Shown piece after piece: positions 20,330 through 30,851 of a stretch of DNA of 64,000 bases (positions are counted from its first letter, which is position 1; each line of letters begins with the position of its first letter). The notes under the pieces were generated by a model. That model was not told the DNA's origin. It was given only the letters and a program-made list of their open reading frames with translations, and ran no database searches. The position numbers were made by a program, and so were the translations under genes. The stretch is from Cercophora sp. LCS_1 (taxonomy: Eukaryota; Ascomycota; Sordariomycetes; Sordariales; Lasiosphaeriaceae), in the NCBI GenBank assembly GCA_036250225.1, contig JAPZLL010000016.1, forward strand, positions 620,001 through 684,000. Reading direction: 5' to 3'.

Positions 20330-22184
20330 ATGTACGCCCCTATTCATGCGCCAGAGGCGCACCACCATCTTGGGCCTAGACAGGTGTGGGACACGTTCAC
20401 CAGCGCTTTGGGCAATGTGTTTGGCGTGGATGACGACGAGGATGACTCCAAGACTTCGACGTCAACTATTGTCAAGACGGTGGTGACAACGGCTGGCACG
20501 CCGACACCGACACCCGCACAGACAACGGCGGTGATCGTCACGGCCAGCCCAAAGACAATCACGACGACAGTCCGGGCAACACCCACGTTTGAGCCCGAGC
20601 CGACGACGGTCCCTGCTCTTCCTCTGGAGACGGCGGAGAAAGAAATTCTTCCCAGCCAGGTCATCGTTCCCAGCGATGCGACGACCATCAGCGAGACCAC
20701 GCTTGCGCTTGCTCCACCACTCACCACCTCATCGTCCTCGGCAACGCCTACCGGCAAGGCGTTCGGCGATCAGACCACAGGAACCGGCGTGCGTCCTTCA
20801 CCAACCGCGCAGCCGGAGGAGAGCAACGACACCTCGAGCGCGGCAAAGGCAGGCATTGTGATTGGTGTGTTGGCGGGTATTCTGGCCATCTTCGTGCTGG
20901 CATGGCTCCTCTACAACAGGAGACGAAAGCAGCTGGAGCAGCGCAAGATGGAGGCCGAGGACGAGAAGATCAACGGACCCATCAACCCCTTTGCCGACAG
21001 CGCCGCCATCCGGACCCCGGCCACGGCCCCTCGTCTGAGCTTGCGCCCCGTCACACAGTTTCTCCCCAACCTGACGACCACCCTCCCTGATCGCAGGACC
21101 AGCCGCGGCGCCGGCATGATGTTGGCCAGCCACGCCGAGGAGCCCCAGGAGGCCCAGTCTCCCCTGCAACGCCCGGCCGGGGCCAGCGCCTGGGAGCGCC
21201 ACACGGTGAGCTCGGCCAACAACTCGCCCACAAACCCCTTTGGCGACGCCCAGCGCATTCCCGAGGAGTCCTCTGCGCAGGTGCGCCCCGTCAGCCCTCC
21301 CAGCCCTCTTCAAGGTCAAGCCGCTCTCGCTACCTCGGGCTCGCCTCCCCGTCCTGTCTCGCCTCTGGACGGCTCTGAAGGCGCTGCTGCCGGAGTTGCT
21401 GGAGCCGCTGCTGGAGCCGCCGCCGGTTCAGGCCTCATCCGCAAAGCCTCGATCCGAAAGGACCTCCCGCGCCCCCTGGATCTTACCATGCCGCCACCCA
21501 TGTCCGCCGTGCCTCCCTCCCCAGCAGGCACCGAATTCAGCGTCAACTCAGTTGCCCCCGGCCAACCCCTCGGACCCTCTGCCAGCGCCGCCGCCATCGC
21601 CGCAGCCGGCGGTCCCCCGCAATCCACCGTGCACCGTGTGACAATGGACTTTAAGCCAACGCTCGAAGACGAAATGGGTCTCAACGCAGGCCAACTTGTC
21701 CGTCTTCTCCACGAGTACGACGACGGCTGGGTATGTTTTCTCTCCCTTCATCCTCCCCATCAGTGCTAACACCATCCAGGCCCTCTGCATCCGCCTCGAC
21801 CGCTCCCAGCAGGGTGTCGTCCCCCGCACATGCCTCTCCACCCGCCCCGTGAAACCACGCTCTCCTCCCGGAGGCCACCGCGGTGGACCCCCCATTAACC
21901 CCAATCGCGCCTACGGTGGTCCGCCGGTTAGCATGCGCGGTCCTCCCCACAACGGTAACGGCGGTCGCCCCATGAGCCCCTACGGCCGTCCCCACTCACC
22001 CGGAGGGAGAATGAGCCCTCCCAACGGCCGATCCCAATCCCCTGGCCCGCGATACCAACAAGCCCACGGTAGACCGATGAGCCCCAACACCGGGAGGAGG
22101 ACGAGTCCGCCTGGTCAACAAATGCACATGCAACAACAGCAGCAGCAGCAGATGAGAGGGGCAGCGCCGGGGCAGGCTTATTAG
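20330..22184 (+). CDS. single-pass membrane protein with SH3 domain
   Basis: Two exons, 20330-21730 and 21780-22184 (49-nt intron with TGCTAAC branch), encode 601 residues. The N-terminal half is Thr/Ser/Pro-rich (residues 40-170), a likely O-mannosylated ectodomain. One TM helix follows at about 175-196, then a basic stop-transfer NRRRK. The cytoplasmic part is Pro-rich with an Ala/Gly spacer, then an SH3 domain (about 440-500: HRVTMDFKPTLEDEMGL, YDDGW, GVVPRTCL); the intron falls right after the conserved Trp. The tail is Pro/Gly/Met-rich and ends with poly-Gln encoded by CAG repeats. The architecture resembles Fus1/Sho1-like surface signalling adaptors. No cleavable signal peptide is evident, so a 5' exon could be missing. 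Confidence 0.82.
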
Positions 22185-22977
22185 ATTTGAGTCCTTCCTG
22201 CGTCCTTTTTCTCTCTTGTCTTGCCTCTGTTTTCTATGGGTGTTTGTTTGGGCTCAACAAATTATACCAAGGGGGAGAGTGTGTCAAAAAACTGGCGTTT
22301 TCATGGTCGGTGTGGGCGTGTAAGGCGCGCGGGGAAAGATGAGACGAATTTTCTTATTTTCCATTTTTCTCATTATTTGAAAGGTTGATGATGGTGTTCA
22401 TTTATTCACATTCACGTCACTCGCTTGCGACAGTTCAGTTTTTGTTGTTTTTATTGGCAAAGACTTTTGTAGTCGGCTGTAAAAAGCCGGCAAAGTTTTA
22501 TTGTTATTATCTATTCGGCTTGTTTCATCACCGCCACTACCATAGAGTTGGTATGGCGGTGGTGGTGGTGGTGGTGGTGGTGGTGGTGGTGATGGAACGG
22601 GTCGTTGTATGATTGCGCTTCTTCAAGTACAGATTGCACGGTTGTTGGTGGTGGGTAGAGTCCACGCGGACCGAGCTATTTGTTGTTGTATTTCGTTGCG
22701 CGCTGGACGGGAAACAGACAGTAGGGATGCAAGGAAGGGGGCTGGAACCAACCGGGTTTTGGGAGGTGGATTGTCGTTGTTGAGGTTGGTGCGGACGGGA
22801 GTTTCGTAAGGGTGGGAGGTGGTGTGGTGTAGATGAATGTGATTGTATCAGTATACCCCATCCCATTGCTCTCATCATCGCAATGTGACATGACCCACCT
22901 CCCCAAATAAGTACTATGTCAAGCAAACAACGCAGTGCATTAACCATACAAACAACATCCGACACCACAATGGGAAC
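22185..22977. other. convergent 3' flanks with GGT repeat
   Basis: Region between the SH3 gene (+) and the DUF7730-like gene (-). It holds a (GGT)11 microsatellite at 22558-22590 and G/T-rich DNA. No gene is supported. Confidence 0.5.
22558..22590. repeat. (GGT)11 microsatellite
   Basis: Eleven perfect GGT units are followed by a GAT variant, in the 3' flank of the SH3 gene. Confidence 0.9.
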
Positions 22978-24143
22978 CTAACCCGCACCCAACCCAACAA
23001 GAAACCGCTCCCCAAACCGATCCCCCATACTGCAATCAACAAGCACAAGTTAGCCATCTCGCATCCTCAGGCGGCCTACGCATATGAACGTACTGCACAC
23101 GCCAATTATTCGGCCTCGGCCCCCTGATCACCTTGAACGGCGCATTTTCCGTCACTTTCCCCTCGAGAAAGTGATGGGCCGCCAGTCCATGGGGGAAATA
23201 CTCGGTATCCTCCTCCCAGTTCCGTTCCGGCAGTTCAGGCAGCGCCAAGACAAACTTGTCTCTGTTTGCGATCTTGACATCAAACAAACGCCCAAACAGC
23301 CGCGTCTCAGACACGCGCTTGTGCCAGGGCCGCAAGTCGCGGGTATCGAACCACACGCGGAGGGATTGGAGACTTTGCTGCTGGGCCAAAAGATCGCAGA
23401 CGCGCGCCCAGGGGTTATTCGACATGGAGAGACGGGCTGAACCGGTCAGGATTGGACCGTCCGATGACGGATCGGCGAGTTCGTCGTAGGGGAAGTAGAG
23501 TTCCGTGAGTAAGTTGGAGGCGCGGATGGAGAATTCTAGAGATCGAAGGTTGGTTTGCGACAGGGTATAGAGGGAGATGAACTCGTCGGCGCAAGGGATA
23601 TCGGTGAAGATAAAGGTTGTGTGTGTGTAGAGAGAGGGTAGAGCCTCGATGTACCTTTTTGCGTGAGTTTGGGGAGATAAAGAGAGAGGGGCAGACGGAC
23701 ATCCGTTTACATGTTGTAAGAACGGGCATGAACAGCGACCGCTGCGGAACGGAATCACCGGACTCGGCGAGCATGGCGAAATCGGCCTCTTCGCACGCCC
23801 AGTGCAGACACCATTCCGTCTTGAGCCGTTGCAGCCATGACGCCCGTTCGAGCGAGCCCGGGTTGGCGTTCCTGAAGCCGGTGTACCGGACGTCGTCGCC
23901 GGCGGGGTTGGTCACGCACGGGGCGTGCGCCCAGTGGGACGATCGCGGGGCGCCGGGGGTTTGTTCTAGGTCAGGACGGCGGAAGACGTGTTGGCGTAGG
24001 GTGCCGGTCCTGGATGATGCGCGCCAGAACTCGATGTAGATGAGGTCACGGATCTCGGCTGGCAGTAGGGTGAAGAAGAGGGAGTGTTCCTGGGCATGCG
24101 CCGATGCGTGGAAGTTGGCGTGATCGGTATCCAATGAAGACAT
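22978..24143 (-). CDS. DUF7730-like fungal protein
   Basis: Three exons on the minus strand, 24143-23701, 23654-23094 and 23029-22978, encode 351 residues. The first ATG of the frame would add 22 residues. The N-terminal LLPAEIRDLIYIEFW motif is the signature of the DUF7730/2EXR-type fungal family, which has an F-box-like first helix. After the first intron the frame restores the conserved TCKRMYIEALPSLY block, where the usual family text is CRxxYxEALPLLY. The second intron (GTACGT donor, GGCTAACT branch) replaces what would otherwise be an early stop and adds a 16-residue end. The donor of intron 1 (GTCCGT) is weak. Function of the family is unknown. Confidence 0.68.
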
Positions 24144-25180
24144 CTTGATTGAAGCTACGGAGTGATGTTGAGCCGAGACGATATGGAAAATAGGTAGGTA
24201 TGAGGTCAAGTGCCGTTGTTGAACCCCTCAGCTCATGTCATTCAGTTCGGCTTCTGATCGGGACAATGCGGCTGCCCTTGCTGGGCGCGCAGCAGGTGTC
24301 CCCGCTCGACGGCATAGCTGCTTGCGCGGCATGCCGTTGATGCTGTGGCTCCTGCATTCTCGTCTGCACGACAGTTTGCTGCCTGCTCATTGGATTGGCC
24401 AGCTGTTGGAACTTGTGCAGCACAGATGAGAGGGGTGATGAGAGGGAAGGGACGACAAGTCGCCTTGACTCGCGCAAGTTGGTGACAAAATAAAATAGCA
24501 AATGGGAATGGCAAAGCTATGTTCATCCCTGCAAGCAATAGATACAGAATCCATTGCTTCTGTTAAGAAATCAACGTTAAAGATACCACGAAAGAAGCAT
24601 TTTCAGTCTATTTTGAAGCAGAGCGGATTGTAAACTATCCGTCCAGACAGCTTGAAGTCGTATCAACCAGATTCAATGAGCCATTTATTCTGTGCAAGAC
24701 TTGCCCCTCATCACCGATCCCAAAACCCTAACCCTCCCCAGGATCACATCACCGGCCCGCTGTGGGCCTGCCGACTTCTGGAAGCTTCCCGCTGTGACAA
24801 ATCGGAGGGGCGCGCGGCCGGCCCCACCAGCAGGTCCGATAACAACCAGCAAGACGAACGACGCCTCCGAGCCCCGACACGTCCTGAGCCTCGCGGGGCT
24901 GATGAGCTGGTCTTTTCCGCAGTCTTGTCGTCTCCGGCCCTCAGCCTAAAGAAAACGAGACCTCGCGCCGACCAGAGCGGTTCGCAATTCAGCCTCGCAA
25001 AAGAGCTCCTCCCCCGCCATTGTCCTACACAACAAACACCCCTCAACCTTGCGGCGCGCCTTGATTCTGCCTCGCGCAACCCGACACCATTCCTCCTCCC
25101 CTACAAACCACCAACACTCCCTAGACCACGGCACGACAAACCCTAGACCCTCCCTCACCAATCCACCGCTTGCCTCAAGA
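24144..25180. promoter_or_regulatory. divergent upstream region with telomere-like motif
   Basis: Shared upstream DNA of the DUF7730-like gene (-) and the CHIP-like gene (+). It contains CCCTAACCCT at 24726-24735, a telobox-like sequence. No gene is supported. Confidence 0.4.
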
Positions 25181-26113
25181 ATGTCGGGCAAATCCATCCT
25201 CCTCAAAGAAGACGGCAACCGCCGCTTCCAAGCAGGCGACTATGTCTCTGCCGAAGGGCTCTACTCCAAAGCGTTTGTCTCCCTTCTTCCCCCCTCCATT
25301 CCCCAGCTCAGCTAACCCCCGATACGACAGGATAATCGCCGACCCCTCCAACCCAACCCTCTACACCAACCGCGCCATGGCGCGCCTCAAAATGGCCCTC
25401 TGGGAATCCGTCATCGCCGACTGCGCCGAATGCCTCAAACTGTCCCCGGACAACATGAAAGCGCACTACTACCTCTCGCAAGCCCACCTGCCTTTGCGCA
25501 ACTACGCCGACGCGTTGTCCCATGCGCTCAAAGCCTACGATCTCTGCGTCAAGACGCTCGACAAGTCATTGTCGGCGGTCACAGCCCAAGTCCTGCGCTG
25601 CAAAAAAGAAAAGTGGGAAGACCAAGACAAGCGACGACGGCGCGAGACGAGCGATTTGGAGGCCGAGGTTCTGGGTCTGCTCGAACGCGAACGGGATGCT
25701 GCGCTGGGCGAGGAGAGCGCTTCTGGTGCCAGGGGGGAGATTGAAGCCGAGTGGACGGCCAAAATGGGGCGGATGCGCACCGTGTTTGACAAGGCGAGGA
25801 GCGCCGAGGAAAAGAGACAACGGGTGCCCGAGTGGGCGATTGACGATATCAGTTTTGGGTTTATGCATGATCCTGTTATTGTGAGTTTCCCTTTTCTCTC
25901 GCCGCTCAATACGGTTGTCATGCTGACGGGAGGATGTAGACCAAGACAGGCAAGTCCTACGAGCGAGCGTCCATCGTCGAGCATCTCCGCCGTCAGACGA
26001 CCGACCCACTCACGCGCGAACCGCTGTACATATCCGAGCTCAGACCGAATCTGGATCTGAAGCAGGCGTGTGACGAATTCCTCAAAGATAACGGGTGGGT
26101 CGTGGACTGGTAG
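25181..26113 (+). CDS. CHIP-like TPR/U-box E3 ubiquitin ligase
   Basis: Co-chaperone ubiquitin ligase like metazoan CHIP/STUB1: the TPR domain binds Hsp70/Hsp90 tails and the U-box recruits E2 enzymes. Three exons, 25181-25272, 25331-25880 and 25940-26113, encode 271 residues. Both introns are 58-59 nt with good branch sites (GCTAACC, CTGACG). TPR-like repeats cover about residues 5-125 (GNRRFQAGDY, LYTNRAMARLKM, AHYYLSQAHLPL). A charged coiled coil follows (135-195). The U-box is at the C-terminus (ISFGFMHDPVI, then SYERASIVEHLRRQTTDPLTREPL). The length and domain order match CHIP orthologs. This is a strong call on domains. Confidence 0.9.
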
Positions 26114-26454
26114 TGATTTTTCCAGTCTTCCGGCCCTTTTTCTTTCTCTTCAGTGCATGAGCAAAATCTCCTCCTTTTCTGGTCTTGGGAGCGGGTCGTA
26201 TTTATGCCGCGTATTTACAGTTGAGCATCAGCACGGCGTTGATCGGAGTTATGGGAGAATAATTCCTGTTGCACAGTTCGGGAGCATTGCGGCTGGCGAG
26301 CTTGATAATTCGCCTCGTTTATTATTCTAAGCGCTGCAGAGATCTTTCGAGTCGGGAACGATAAGGTCCGATGAATAACAACCAGTGATAAACATTTCCA
26401 GGAGCTATCTTGGCATCGTATCGTAATGTACATAAATGACCTGTCGCCGGCATA
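26114..26454. other. short convergent intergenic region
   Basis: 3' flanks of the CHIP-like gene (+) and the Ras-like gene (-). I see nothing else in it. Confidence 0.5.
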
Positions 26455-27997
26455 CTAAGCTGCCACCTCTGCAGCCGTGTAGACGGGTTTCTTGGAAAAT
26501 ACCCTCTTGAAGAAACTCCCAATCACACTGTCCCGCTTCCGTTTCTGCGCGCCTGTCTCCAGCTGTGTGAGTGCCGTGTCGTCCATGACGGAGTCAACCG
26601 GGCTCTCTGTGATAACATGTCCCTCCTCGCTAAGCTCCGGTAGCATCAGCACAGGCGGCTTGTCCGACACCGGCGAAGCCAGCAACGGTTCTTCCCCCCT
26701 GCTGTTCTTCCTGAGGACACTTCTCTTGCGTGTCAGGGTCTGGCCTCCTGTCTCCTTTGGCGTTGTCTCCACTGAAGCTTCAGGGGTGGCGTCCCTGCCC
26801 ATTTCTCTCAGGACCTCGCGTACCACAGCCTCGAAGACATCCTCAACGTTCTCTCCCGTCCTGGCGCTCGTCTCAAAGAATGGGACGTTGAGCAGTAGCG
26901 ACCGTGCGAGCATCTCCCCTTCAATCTCTGAGACTTCCCTCTTTGGCACTCTTGTTTTCTCACTCTCCCTTGTTCCGGTTCTTTCCTCTTCTGCTTTTCG
27001 CTCCGCAGCCTCCCTCATTGCACAGTCTACTTCCAGCCACTTTTCAATCGCTGCCATTGACTCCTTGGGCACCGTTGCAGGGGTTTGTTGAACGGGCTCT
27101 ATCTCCTCCGGTGACCTACTCGTCTCAGTCTTTTTACCATCCTCCCTCGTACCCTGGTGTACGCCAATAGGATTGCTCTGAACGCTCCTCGGACTCAATG
27201 GTACTTCTCCATCCCTCCTCCTACTCATCCCACGACCCGGACTCATCGGCACTTCTTCAGTAGCATCCAACTCCCCCCTAAAAAGCGGATGCACCAACCC
27301 CCGTCCCTCAACACCCTCCCTCTCCTTTTCTCCCCTTACTTCAACCCCATCAACACTGGCGTATTCAGCGTCGAAATCACTCTTATTCCCAACCAACGCT
27401 ACCACCGTCTCACCACCCACCCTATCATCCACACTCTTTTTCTTGCCCGCCTCAAAGAAACCGCTCGTTCGACGGCGCACACTCTTTCTCCCTCCCTTGA
27501 TCTTGGCCTTGGTGAGTGAGATGGATGAGGCAAGCTCAGGGATGAGATCGAATGTGGCGCGGTTGGAGACGTCGTAGATGAGGAGGATTGCGTCGTATGG
27601 TTGTTTTGATGTGGGTGGAATGGCCGAGTTGGTTATCTCGAGGAGGTAGGTTTGCTCCGGGGAAGGTGGAGTTGGCGGAGGTGGAGGCGTTCGGGGGTTG
27701 GAGATGGTGGAGGAGGCGGAGCGGGGACGGGGACGGCCCGTTAGGGGGGGTGACGACGGGGGTGACGGAGGTGTTGTCAGGGATGAGTGCTGGGAGAGAG
27801 TATAGTAGCGTCGGCTGTTGATGGTGAGGCTGGGGTTGTAGGAGGGGGGGTAGGTCATTGTCGTGAACTGTGTGAATGTTAGTGGGAATGATGTAGGGAG
27901 GGAGGTGACGCACCCGGGACTCCAAACAATTTTTTCCAACTCCGGTTGCGCCGAGAAGGAGGATCCGGATGGTGGGTTTGTCTTTTTCGCGAGGCAT
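26455..27997 (-). CDS. aberrant Ras-like small-GTPase-fold protein
   Basis: Two exons on the minus strand, 27997-27914 and 27867-26455 (46-nt intron), encode 498 residues. The fold is Ras-like: P-loop GATGVGKN (residues 16-23), an YDVSNRATFD strand, the G4 base-specificity motif GNKSD (NKSD at 189-192) and the G5 motif TSAR (362-364). Three features are unusual. The P-loop Ser/Thr that binds Mg2+ is Asn. The G3 DxxG is replaced by the segment LLEITNS near residue 105. A Ser/Pro/charged insertion of about 170 residues separates G4 from G5. There is no CaaX box; the tail is basic. It may bind nucleotide poorly or be a pseudo-GTPase. A (CTGT)5 run lies just upstream of the ATG. Confidence 0.8.
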
Positions 27998-29207
27998 GGT
28001 GGCGGAAGTGCTGTCTGTCTGTCTGTCTGTCCAGTGGATGACAAGTGAGATGATTGAGAGACTAGAACCGGTCGTCGCCCAGCCAAACACCAGCAAGTCG
28101 AGCGATGCGGCGGCAGAGAATGGTCAAGCCAAGGACGAGGGAAGCCGCCAATAAAAGGGAAAAGGACGGCAGCGACAAGCTGCCGACACTTTCAAAAGAT
28201 AATACTACCGATCGCATAAGTGACATGGTGACGACAAACGAGGTCGGGCTTTCCATGACAAGCATTCGGGTCCCTGCCTGATCGGTCGGTCGGTCGTCTA
28301 GATGGAGCAACCGTCGGCAAGCTGCAGGACTCCGCTGGTCTGCCACACTGGCGAGAAAGAGAAGCACTCAATCTCGTTCAAACAAGCCACGCATACTCTT
28401 TTCAAATTCGTTATCGTCTCGGGTCCGTTTTGGCTTTTGCGGGCGGCATTGATGCAAACTTGGAGCAGCAAGGTTTGGGACACAACAGGCTAAAAACCGG
28501 GAGAAACTGCGGCGACGGTGGAAAGTTGTCCTTGTTGGCCGGAAGTCGGAGGGAGTTCAACGATGGGACCGAATAAATTTACCAAACTGAGATGCAGAAC
28601 CTGGATTTAGATTGGAGGTGGAGGGTCGCTTGCCTACCATGCAAACGCAGGCGACGATGCCGGGCGGGAAGGTGCATGGGAGGTCCCTCCAGTGTTCTAG
28701 ACCCCACGCGGCTCGTTGCGTTCACCACACACGGTGACGGTGATTGTAAGCTCCGTGTTGGTATTCTTGTAGCCGGCGAGTGCAGAATGCAAAGTCGGAA
28801 ACGGATTGATGCGTTTTTTTTATCAATAGCCAGGACGCGTACTTCTATTCTAGAAATCTACCATTTTCAAACAAGATGCAGCTTATTCTTCGGTCATATT
28901 TTCGATTCAATCCTTCAGACGGCGTCCAGATCTATGCCTGACTGCTCGTTTTCGAGATCGTGACTGCCGCGGCGTGGATCACTTGGCAATACAGCCATAT
29001 CATATGACTTATCCTCCCCTCACAAGCTGAGACTTGAGAGCTTAGCTACCGATATGCCGGTCCAGAGGCATCGTTCCCTGCGGCCTGCAATTGACCTCAT
29101 CTCCACATATATCCGTCCGGGGAACGGCACCCAAAGCAACCGTGATATATCAAAGCCCTATGGTCGGCAGTTTCTTCTAGACCGATCTAGACCTCCCACC
29201 AGCCAAG
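27998..29207. other. intergenic with (CTGT)5 tract
   Basis: Upstream region of the Ras-like gene. A (CTGT)5 tetranucleotide run at 28011-28031 lies about 14 bp before its ATG. The rest shows no gene or repeat. Confidence 0.5.
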
Positions 29208-29927
29208 CTACTTCCAACAAGCACCAGCATCCCGATCCTTAAACCTCATCCCTCTTTTACGTCCTTCAACACACGCCCCCAGAAACATGCCCGGAACTTT
29301 TCCCAACTCCTCCCACAACCAAAGTCCCACCTCCTCTCCCGCCAACATGAGCCCTTTCCCACATCCCAACACAAACTCCGCATCAAACCCATCCACGTCC
29401 GCCTCCCAGCGCATCACCGCCGACGCCTTTCCTATCTCCCTCGCCAGTTTCGTAAAATCAACCCCCACACCACCCATCATATCAAGATGCAAATTAAAGT
29501 TCCGGAGCGGGAAATTTGGCGCTAGCGGTTTGGCTTTTGGCCTCTCTGTCCCAAGATACGTCCTGACCAAGCAGTGCTCATTCAAGGGGTCCTAGGATGC
29601 CGCCTCCCGTTTCTCAGTAGGGCAATAACTATTCGGCATCAATGAACTAGCTTTTGTTATTGAAAAAGAAGTAGCTCTCATTACTGAAATGAATGGAAAT
29701 AGGAAAAGCAAAAGGAGGATGAAAATGTACCGGCTGATAAGTTCCTCTCGAGATGTTCCCGAAACAGGCGGGATGAACTCTGACATCAACACGGGCGTCG
29801 GCCAGGTCCAGTCGCCGGTTGGACGCCCACTCAGAATCTCCGCGTGCTGGTGCCAGAAGGAGGCGTAGTATGTGTTGGCGGTGCCGTGCTCGTAGACAGC
29901 AGGGGCACGGCATCGTGGCGGGTACAT
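29208..29927 (-). pseudogene. DUF3669-type gene relic with in-frame TAG
   Basis: A minus-strand frame resembles the C-terminal half of fungal DUF3669 proteins. It runs through PVLMSEFIPPV, then an apparent 84-nt intron (29730-29647), then NSYCPTEKREAAS and, after a stop, LVRTYLG, FNLHLDMMGG and the conserved AVMRWEADVDGFDAEFVLG. One TAG (29594-29592) interrupts the otherwise continuous frame exactly between two conserved blocks. The N-terminal kinase-like half and the normal C-terminal end of the family are not visible, so the copy is both truncated and nonsense-mutated. Upstream DNA (to about 30180) is open but low-complexity. A recent relic is the simplest reading; the family assignment is from memory of its motifs. 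Confidence 0.62.
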
Positions 29928-30851
29928 TTTGTTGATGTGATTCCGTGTCAGGTGTGATCACCATGGTGTCTCTGTGTTGTGGTGTTTGTGGTGTTTGTGT
30001 TGTAGATGTGATGTTGTTGATCTGGTGGTGTTGTTGGGTGTTTTCGTGATTGGTATGGTCGTGTGTGATGTCAGGGTTGACATTTTTGCTATTGGGATTG
30101 TGAGATTGGAGAAGGGTAGAGACACTCTTATGCTCGAGAAAAGGTGTTGCCTGGTAGAGGGGCCACGGCCGAGTTGACATGGTTGCGAAGTTCGGCTTTG
30201 CCTTTGGGAAGATAAAGTAAAGCCGATAGTGTGATAATCCCGACAATGTGAACAACCTTGGCCTACCGTATCTTGCTGAAAGTAGCCCGTGTTCATAGAT
30301 TTATGTATATCTATTTCTCCAACTCTTGTTGGGAGCAATTGCCTGCAACTCCAACTTCAACTTCAGGCTTCAACTGTGAAGCACATCCCTAAAGACACCG
30401 ACTCCCTCCTTATACGTCTCAACACCAAAGCACTGCAGGAAACTCAGAAACAATCACAACGGGGGACACCAAAGTCAATCAAATGGCATGTCTGCCCCAT
30501 TCATATAACTGTTCTCTTCATGTACCCAAGATACCCATATCCAGGCAGCTCCAAAACCACCTATCGTAATACCAAGGTAAACGAGTAAACAATGTGCAGC
30601 AACCGTAAAATGCTCATGCTCATAACCACCCAGTCTATCAAACAAGCCCTGCCCATGCCCTGTACCAAAAGAGCAATCCAGACCGGCCATATGCATGCTG
30701 TCCATCACACACTTTTTCTCTCCCCGAGTCCAGTCCCCATGTACGGAAAGCGCTAATAATACACGTTGAAAGCGCATTAGGTATCATCATCGCGAAACCC
30801 AACCGGGCCCCATAATCATCATGTCGTTTAAACGCTCAAGAGAAACAAAAA
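29928..30851. other. intergenic, G/T-rich
   Basis: Contains a low-complexity T/G-rich stretch at about 29965-30060, rich in TGTTTGTGGTG-like units. It also holds the 3' flank of the NIPA gene. No gene is supported. Confidence 0.45.

Noticed and set aside
23330..23350. tRNA B-box-like sequence (GGTTCGATACC on the minus strand)
   Set aside because: It lies inside the DUF7730-like coding exon with no A box or acceptor stem at the right distance.
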